A stretch of DNA of 11,554 nucleotides from Paludibacteraceae bacterium (lineage in GTDB: Bacteria > Bacteroidota > Bacteroidia > Bacteroidales > Paludibacteraceae): NCBI GenBank assembly GCA_023227695.1, contig JALNVE010000071.1:1-11554 (forward strand). The letters run 5' to 3'. Below the pieces are notes generated by a model, which saw nothing but the letters and a program-made list of their open reading frames with translations, made no database searches and was not told the origin of the DNA. Of the stretch, positions 7,804-11,554 are shown one piece after another. The translations under genes were made by a program, and so were the position numbers. Each line of letters starts with the position of its first letter. The first letter of the stretch is position 1.

Positions 7804-8640
7804 TTATTTTAGAACATAGGCAAAAAGCAGGCTGCAAAATATGCGTTTCTTTTTTGAAAAAATGTATTTAACTGCTCTTGCTAGACATCTGAGTTTCCAA
7901 AGCAGGGTAGGGACAGCTCCTTGTATCTTGGAGAATTTAAGTCCTGACTCAAGAAAAGAGCGATATCTGTTTTCAGACATGACGTTTGTTTCGTCCAAAA
8001 GAGAGATGTCATGCTCAATTTTCGATTTTAGAATCCATGTGCTTTCTCTTAGCAAGTACATTTTATAAAAATACCAATGATCTAGACTATCCAAAGGAAA
8101 CAGACTTGAAAATCCACCTAATTCATTCATCGTCTTGACCCGCAAGGTGGCGCATGTGTTGATGGCGGAGAGACAGAGTTTTGTTTCTCCCTCTTCTTCG
8201 ACAGGTCTTGTCATCCAACTATTGCCTAATTTCGAATTGTAGGATAAAGGAGAGATGTGAAAGGTGCCTTTCATTGTGATAGGAATGATGGCCGAAACGT
8301 TAGGGTTCTTTGATATAGTTGATGTTAGCTCCTGTAAAAATGAACTTGTCACTTTTGTGTCTTGATCTAATAACAAAAGCCATTCTCTGTTCTGTTGGTT
8401 TGCTCTTAATAGTGCATAGTTGTATGCGCCTGCAAGCATGCCGTTATTCTTATCTTCTGCTAAATGATAAAGATCCGACTCTGCTACTGTCGTTTCTGGC
8501 GAGTTGTTGTAGATGATGAGCTCGTAATCGAGCGTCAAAGCATGCCTGTTTGCCATAAATGTCTGATAGGAAGAGCTCTCTTCTATCGTACACTTATAGA
8601 GTACCAAAACAATTTGTAGAGAGCTGTTACTTTTCATCAT
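7804..8640 (-). CDS. GT2-family glycosyltransferase
   Basis: The product is about 278 residues from the chosen start. It is a GT-A enzyme: LQIVLVLYKC opens the fold, IIYNNSPET (42-50) is the nucleotide-binding turn, and LLLDQDTKVT (89-98) holds the D92-x-D94 metal motif. The segment DSLDHW (184-189) sits where the catalytic base usually lies. An open frame continues upstream to 8709, but those 23 residues (MAFYWHSLSF...) are not family-like and lie inside the wzy coding region. The ATG at 8640 (or the next at 8637) places the conserved strand at once after the start, is preceded by purine-rich AAAGAGAAAG, and gives an 11-14 bp overlap with wzy. The product resembles putative rhamnosyltransferases, but its donor is unknown. 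Confidence 0.87.
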   Translation of the reverse strand: MMKSNSSLQIVLVLYKCTIEESSSYQTFMANRHALTLDYELIIYNNSPETTVAESDLYHLAEDKNNGMLAGAYNYALLRANQQNREWLLLLDQDTKVTSSFLQELTSTISKNPNVSAIIPITMKGTFHISPLSYNSKLGNSWMTRPVEEEGETKLCLSAINTCATLRVKTMNELGGFSSLFPLDSLDHWYFYKMYLLRESTWILKSKIEHDISLLDETNVMSENRYRSFLESGLKFSKIQGAVPTLLWKLRCLARAVKYIFSKKKRIFCSLLFAYVLK

Positions 8641-9811
8641 CTTTCTCTTTGCTTTGAAGGAACACACTGTATTTTGTGCAAATGAAAGGGAGTGCCAATA
8701 AAAAGCCAAACTTCAAATGTTTTGTCATGTTGGTATAGAACATATCACCTACGTATTGTGTTACGATGACGGTTACGAAGTAGGCATAAAGCAAAATGTA
8801 AAAGGTTGTGCCCATCTTAGCTTTTTTGTATAGCCATCCATATATTGAACCGATGAGAAGAGAGAATATGGCGACACCTGCTATTCCAAAATCTAAAAAA
8901 AAAGGATACATTCCGGTATATGTGTTTGTCATGATTGGCTTCTCGATCCAAGGTAATATCGGACTGATTGGTTCGATGGAAGAATATCCCATTTTTTCGG
9001 CTATGGCATATCCCATTCTGAATGTGTTTTCTCCGAAATGAGCAGATGATCCTGGCTCTAAAGTATCGAATGAACTCATGTTCCCTACAAGGTAAAGGAC
9101 AAGGAAATTGTCAGAGTCACATGTGTTGTGTCGTAAAGTCTGGATTCCAATGCTTAGTAGCAGGAATGTCCCGATTCCGATCATAATATGTTTCATCTTA
9201 ATTGTTTTCTTGAAATAAAGAACGACAATCGTCATGATAAAGAAGTTCAAAAAATTCCATTTTGACATTGAAATGAAACAGAAGACCAAATAAATTAAGG
9301 CAACAATGATAGTTCTGTACCAATTTTTTTTATTGAAGCACATTAACTCAAGCAAATAGGAGATTTGCCAAATCAGAACTTGAATGCCTCCGTATATTTC
9401 ATTATTTCCTGTCTTTCCTAAGGCTGCCAAACGGAGGTCTTTCGCCCAATTGCCAGTGACTCCTGCTGCAATGGCATCTTGTGCGAATGTTATAAGCGAA
9501 GGAAGTGTTATAATAGAGATGATCAAGTATACGTTTCTCATTATTTTCCCTGAATTGTTCAAAGTAGATGTTGAGAATTTACATGATTGAATTGAAAGAG
9601 AAGATAGACACATTCCTGAAATCCAAATAGATAATGTGATGTAAAAGAGGAATGATAATTCCGGTAATTTGTGGGGTAAGATGAGATAAAGAGAGAGACA
9701 TAGTGTCCAAATGAAACTTGTAATTACACTTGGTGAAAAAAGGTCTTCGTTAGACGATGCAAGACTAATCAAAATCAAGCATATGCATAAAATTAAAGTT
9801 GCGATTGCCAT
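8627..9811 (-). CDS. wzy: Wzy-type O-antigen/oligosaccharide repeat-unit polymerase
   Basis: The protein has 394 residues with about ten to eleven predicted membrane segments. It has the low sequence conservation typical of the family but the right layout. A hydrophilic stretch at about 112-140 (AIAAGVTGNWAKDLRLAALG) and a long periplasmic loop at about 245-300 are followed by TNTYTGMYPFFLDFGIAGV (295-313), which matches the recurrent N-x-Y-T...DFG-x-x-G element of Wzy proteins. It should link flipped repeat units into a chain at the periplasmic face. It is the first gene of a four-gene minus-strand operon (two GT2 genes and a GT4 gene follow). The start at 9811 is followed directly by a hydrophobic helix. 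I found no good -7 box for it in the upstream gap. Identity as a polymerase rather than a ligase rests on these motifs and on operon context. Confidence 0.85.
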   Translation of the reverse strand: MAIATLILCICLILISLASSNEDLFSPSVITSFIWTLCLSLYLILPHKLPELSFLFYITLSIWISGMCLSSLSIQSCKFSTSTLNNSGKIMRNVYLIISIITLPSLITFAQDAIAAGVTGNWAKDLRLAALGKTGNNEIYGGIQVLIWQISYLLELMCFNKKNWYRTIIVALIYLVFCFISMSKWNFLNFFIMTIVVLYFKKTIKMKHIMIGIGTFLLLSIGIQTLRHNTCDSDNFLVLYLVGNMSSFDTLEPGSSAHFGENTFRMGYAIAEKMGYSSIEPISPILPWIEKPIMTNTYTGMYPFFLDFGIAGVAIFSLLIGSIYGWLYKKAKMGTTFYILLYAYFVTVIVTQYVGDMFYTNMTKHLKFGFLLALPFICTKYSVFLQSKEKDDEK

Positions 9812-9827
9812 TTCTCTCTTTAGGACA

Positions 9828-9862
9828 TTTGATTAAGAGAACGAAGATAATGATTATTTTTG
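9828..9862 (+). promoter_or_regulatory. Weak candidate distal promoter
   Basis: TTTG at 9828-9831 and TATTTTTG at 9855-9862 match the Bacteroidetes -33 and -7 boxes, but the 23-bp spacing is longer than usual. The box lies in the 13-base string TTATTTTTGTGCT (9854-9866), which recurs at the wzx promoter (4514-4526). If active, it would produce a leader of more than 300 nt for the GT4 gene. Confidence 0.3.
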
Positions 9863-9975
9863 TGCTAATGATAATGAATTAAACATTTACCTGTTTGTTT
9901 TTGAATATAGAGGCTTGTCTTTGTGTGTTTTGATTTACATCTTTTTTTAGTTTGTGAATAAATTTAAAATAATAG

Positions 9976-10003
9976 TTTACGTACTTTATTTTTATTAACT
10001 TTG
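9976..10003 (+). promoter_or_regulatory. Candidate promoter of the rightward GT4 gene
   Basis: TAACTTTG at 9996-10003 fits the TAnnTTTG -7 box exactly. The best -33 match, TTTA at 9976-9979, is imperfect and a little close (16 bp). The implied start site is near 10010, only about 20 nt before the terminator-like hairpin. Confidence 0.45.
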
Positions 10004-10027
10004 CAGCTGTTGTCTCACGCGAAAGTT

Positions 10028-10065
10028 CTTCCTTTGGTATTTTTATTAAAGGAAGTTTTCTTTTT
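10028..10065 (+). terminator. Attenuator-like terminator hairpin in the leader of the GT4 gene
   Basis: Eight Watson-Crick pairs (CTTCCTTT 10028-10035 with AAAGGAAG 10048-10055) are extended inward by two G-U and two A-U pairs to a TTTT loop. TTTTCTTTTT (10056-10065) follows at once. This is a textbook plus-strand intrinsic terminator shape. No plus-strand gene ends to its left, so it cannot be a normal gene-end terminator. It lies between a promoter-like box and the GT4 start, which is the arrangement of an attenuator. On the minus strand the tail is not T-rich. Confidence 0.6.
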
Positions 10066-10070
10066 GAGAT

Positions 10071-10182
10071 AATATTCGTTTGACGAATTTTTCAAAGTAT
10101 TCTCAATATTAGAAAACACATAGCCTTGTTGGCTATAAGATAAAACGACAAGAAATGTCATTGAAAAATGTATTCATTTCTT
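10071..10182 (+). other. Series of small hairpins in the GT4 leader
   Basis: Three further foldable segments lie between the attenuator-like hairpin and the gene: ATTCG/CGAAT (10074-10078 with 10084-10088, then TTTT), ATAGCC/GGCTAT with a 5-nt loop (10120-10136), and AAGAAATG/CATTTCTT (10150-10157 with 10175-10182). The last ends just before the first in-frame ATG (10184). Each alone is weak in AT-rich DNA, and only the second is clearly non-trivial. Confidence 0.35.
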
Positions 10183-10201
10183 AATGTATTTAGTAGATTG
10201 T

Positions 10202-11338
10202 ATGCTGAAAAATAAAATTTTACATGTTTCTAAATTCTATCCTCCGTATAAAGGTGGAATCGAAGATGTATGTTGCAGCATAGTAAATAGTTTGGATAGC
10301 TTTAGTCATAAGGTTATTTGCTTTAATAGTATGCGAAAAAATCACACGTCATTGGATGAGAATGGCGTTGAGGTTATTCGTATCGGAGCTATGTCAAATT
10401 GTTTGAGTCAACCTATCTCATTCGATTTCTTTTTTACTTTAAGGAAGGTAATGAAGACATACAATCCGGATATCGTTCATTTACATGTGCCCAATCCATT
10501 TTCTTCGTTAATGGTTCTCTTCATCTTGAAGAAGAATATGAAACTGATCGTTCATTGGCATTCTGATATTATAGAGCAGAAATGTTCTTATTGGTTTTTC
10601 CGTCCATTTGAGAGACTTTTATTGAAGAGGGCTGATCGTGTTTTTGTTACTAGTCCTAATTATAGGGAACATTCATTGCCATTGGCTGATTTTTATGATA
10701 AAACGGTGGTGATTCCAAATGGTATTTCAGCTTCGAAGATGAAAACACCTTCCGATTTGGAAGAGAAAGTGTCGCAGATAAAAAGTAAATATGGACAGAA
10801 GAAGATCGTTTTCTTCATGGGAAGACACGTCTCTTACAAGGGCTTGAATCTGTTGATCGAGTCAGAACCTTACATTAAAGAAGATTGCGTTATTCTAATT
10901 GCGGGGAATGGTCCTTTGACTGCAAAGTTGAAGACAATGTCGAAATCAGATCGAATCATATTTATCGGCGAAATTAAGGATGAGGAGATCCATTCATATA
11001 TGACGGCGGCTTCTGTGTTGGCATTCCCTTCTGTTGCGAAGAATGAAGCGTTCGGTATTGTTTTGGCTGAAGCCATGTTTAATCGTACACCTCCTGTTAC
11101 ATTCTCAATAAAGGGATCTGGAGTGAATTGGGTCAATGTTAAAGATGAAACCGGATTGGAAGTTAAAAATGGCGATGTTGAGGCTTTTGGTCATGCAATA
11201 GATCGTATCTTAAGTGATGAAGCTTTGCACCAAAGATTGGGAGAGAATGCTCGTCAACGCATTGTCCAGAATTTTACCATGGAAAAGGTAAAGACACTTA
11301 TAAATGATGAGTATAATCGTTTGTTGGAAAACAAGTAA
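10202..11338 (+). CDS. GT4-family glycosyltransferase
   Basis: The product is 378 residues from the ATG at 10202. An in-frame ATG at 10184 would add six residues. The later start is preferred because KILHVSKFYPPYKGGIE is the usual GT4 opening (GGIE at 18-21) and normally lies within the first few residues. The acceptor domain has HVPNP (95-99) and HWHSD (118-122). The donor domain has FFMGRHVSYKGLNLLIE (204-220, with R208 and K213), GNGPL (235-239) and the EX7E motif E282-AFGIVLA-E290. It is a retaining, RfaG/PimB-like GT-B enzyme acting in the cytoplasm. Sugar and acceptor are not predictable. It is transcribed alone, with its own leader and terminator, and is separate from the wzy operon. 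It may add to the same repeat unit or to a core sugar (inference). Confidence 0.9.
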   Translation: MLKNKILHVSKFYPPYKGGIEDVCCSIVNSLDSFSHKVICFNSMRKNHTSLDENGVEVIRIGAMSNCLSQPISFDFFFTLRKVMKTYNPDIVHLHVPNPFSSLMVLFILKKNMKLIVHWHSDIIEQKCSYWFFRPFERLLLKRADRVFVTSPNYREHSLPLADFYDKTVVIPNGISASKMKTPSDLEEKVSQIKSKYGQKKIVFFMGRHVSYKGLNLLIESEPYIKEDCVILIAGNGPLTAKLKTMSKSDRIIFIGEIKDEEIHSYMTAASVLAFPSVAKNEAFGIVLAEAMFNRTPPVTFSIKGSGVNWVNVKDETGLEVKNGDVEAFGHAIDRILSDEALHQRLGENARQRIVQNFTMEKVKTLINDEYNRLLENK

Positions 11339-11348
11339 AAAACTTTTC

Positions 11349-11406
11349 ATACAAGCAAAGAGGCTGAATCAATATTGTTGGTTCAGCCTCTTTGCTTGTA
11401 TTTTAT
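11349..11406 (+). terminator. Intrinsic terminator with a 24-bp stem after the GT4 gene
   Basis: Arms 11349-11368 and 11382-11401 are perfectly complementary over 20 bp. One G-U and three Watson-Crick pairs continue the stem inward to a 5-nt loop (11373-11377). The tail TTTTATAAT follows. The hairpin begins 11 bp past the GT4 stop codon, so the gene forms a closed transcription unit. Its stem is much longer than typical intrinsic terminators. Confidence 0.88.
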
Positions 11407-11429
11407 AATATCAATCTTATATTATCTGC

Positions 11430-11554
11430 TATTTCGGGTCAGTAGAAATTTAGTGGGGAAAGAAATATCATAAAAAACCAAGTATCAACGTTTCTATACC
11501 ATGGAAACAAAACAACTAATAGCGTTGGCAGAAGTAGTACTGCCAACCGAGATA
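11430..11554 (+). mobile_element. Probable left end of an insertion sequence (cut by window edge)
   Basis: Base composition changes after the GT4 terminator: a less AT-biased stretch with GGGTCAGTAG (11436-11445) and GTGGGG (11453-11458) precedes a transposase-like reading frame at 11501. The exact end and terminal inverted repeat cannot be set because the other end of the element is outside the window. The left boundary is an estimate. Confidence 0.35.
11501..11554 (+). CDS. 5' end of a probable transposase N-terminal-region protein (partial)
   Basis: An ATG at 11501 opens a frame running off the window: 18 codons, METKQLIALAEVVLPTEI. The pattern of a charged start followed by a short amphipathic helix and LP-x-EI resembles, from memory, the small N-terminal protein of ISAon1-family insertion sequences in Bacteroidales. 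That protein is normally followed by the catalytic transposase gene. Only 18 residues are visible, so the assignment is tentative. It could equally be an unrelated gene starting here. Confidence 0.45.
   Translation, partial: METKQLIALAEVVLPTEI

Larger units (their letters stand above)
9812..10183. other. Divergent intergenic control region
   Basis: This gap of about 370 bp separates the wzy operon (leftward) from a GT4 gene (rightward). I see no protein gene or tRNA in it. It holds two plus-strand promoter-like boxes (9855-9862 and 9996-10003), a terminator-like hairpin with a T-tract (10028-10065), and three weaker hairpins before the GT4 start. No clear TAnnTTTG box is visible on the minus strand for wzy. 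The distance from the second promoter box to the start codon implies a leader of roughly 175-190 nt, long for a simple transcript. Confidence 0.7.

Noticed and set aside
9812..10183. An invertible promoter of the type that switches Bacteroides capsule loci
   Set aside because: I found no pair of matching inverted repeats flanking a promoter in this gap. The inverted repeats seen are short, close hairpins, and there is no invertase gene in the window.
10168..10215. A 15-codon frame overlapping the GT4 start as a leader peptide gene
   Set aside because: There is no ribosome-binding signal or regulatory codon run (such as repeated Leu, His or Trp). It is too short to call a gene and is mentioned only within a finding.
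1..11554. CRISPR array, tRNA or rRNA genes
   Set aside because: No regularly spaced direct repeats and no tRNA or rRNA-like sequence were seen on reading both strands.

Overview
The window is an AT-rich segment of a surface-polysaccharide locus (O-antigen or capsule type), most likely from a member of the Bacteroidales (Bacteroides, Parabacteroides, Prevotella or a relative). The reasons are matches to the Bacteroidetes -7 promoter box (TAnnTTTG) in the intergenic gaps, the near absence of Shine-Dalgarno sequences, long hairpin terminators, and a partial transposase start at the right end that resembles an insertion-sequence family I associate with Bacteroidales. Genus and species cannot be fixed from the sequence alone.

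Layout from left to right. A terminator (50-86) lies after a minus-strand O-antigen ligase/polymerase-family membrane protein with an extra C-terminal soluble domain (125-1891). Next is a minus-strand two-gene operon: an LTA-synthase/sulfatase-fold membrane transferase (2609-4348) overlapping by 4 bp a small lipoprotein (2073-2612), closed by a strong hairpin terminator (2012-2055). A divergent promoter region (4349-4553) separates this operon from the plus-strand Wzx flippase (4554-5849). The flippase meets, tail to tail with overlapping stop codons, a minus-strand four-gene operon. In transcription order that operon is Wzy polymerase (9811-8627), a GT2 glycosyltransferase (8640-7804), a second GT2 enzyme (7791-6895) and a GT4 enzyme (6898-5846). 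A 390-bp gap to the preferred start of the next gene holds candidate promoters and a terminator-like hairpin placed upstream of that gene, which is a plus-strand GT4 glycosyltransferase (10202-11338) closed by a 24-bp-stem terminator. The window then runs into the first 18 codons of a probable transposase gene (11501-11554).

How the genes fit together (inference from family knowledge): cytoplasmic glycosyltransferases assemble an oligosaccharide on undecaprenyl phosphate, Wzx flips it, Wzy polymerises it in the periplasm, and the ligase-family protein at the left transfers the chain to its acceptor. The sulfatase-fold enzyme and its lipoprotein probably add a phospho-substituent to a glycan outside the cytoplasm. 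No initiating glycosyl-1-phosphate transferase, Wzz chain-length regulator, sugar-nucleotide biosynthesis gene or NusG-like (UpxY-type) regulator is present in the window, so those parts must lie outside it.

The most interesting signals are: a structured, attenuator-like leader before the last GT4 gene; the operon of a sulfatase-fold transferase with a stand-alone lipoprotein carrying a motif usually seen as a domain in larger transferases; the ligase with an appended beta-rich domain; and the overlapping stop codons between wzx and the wzy operon.
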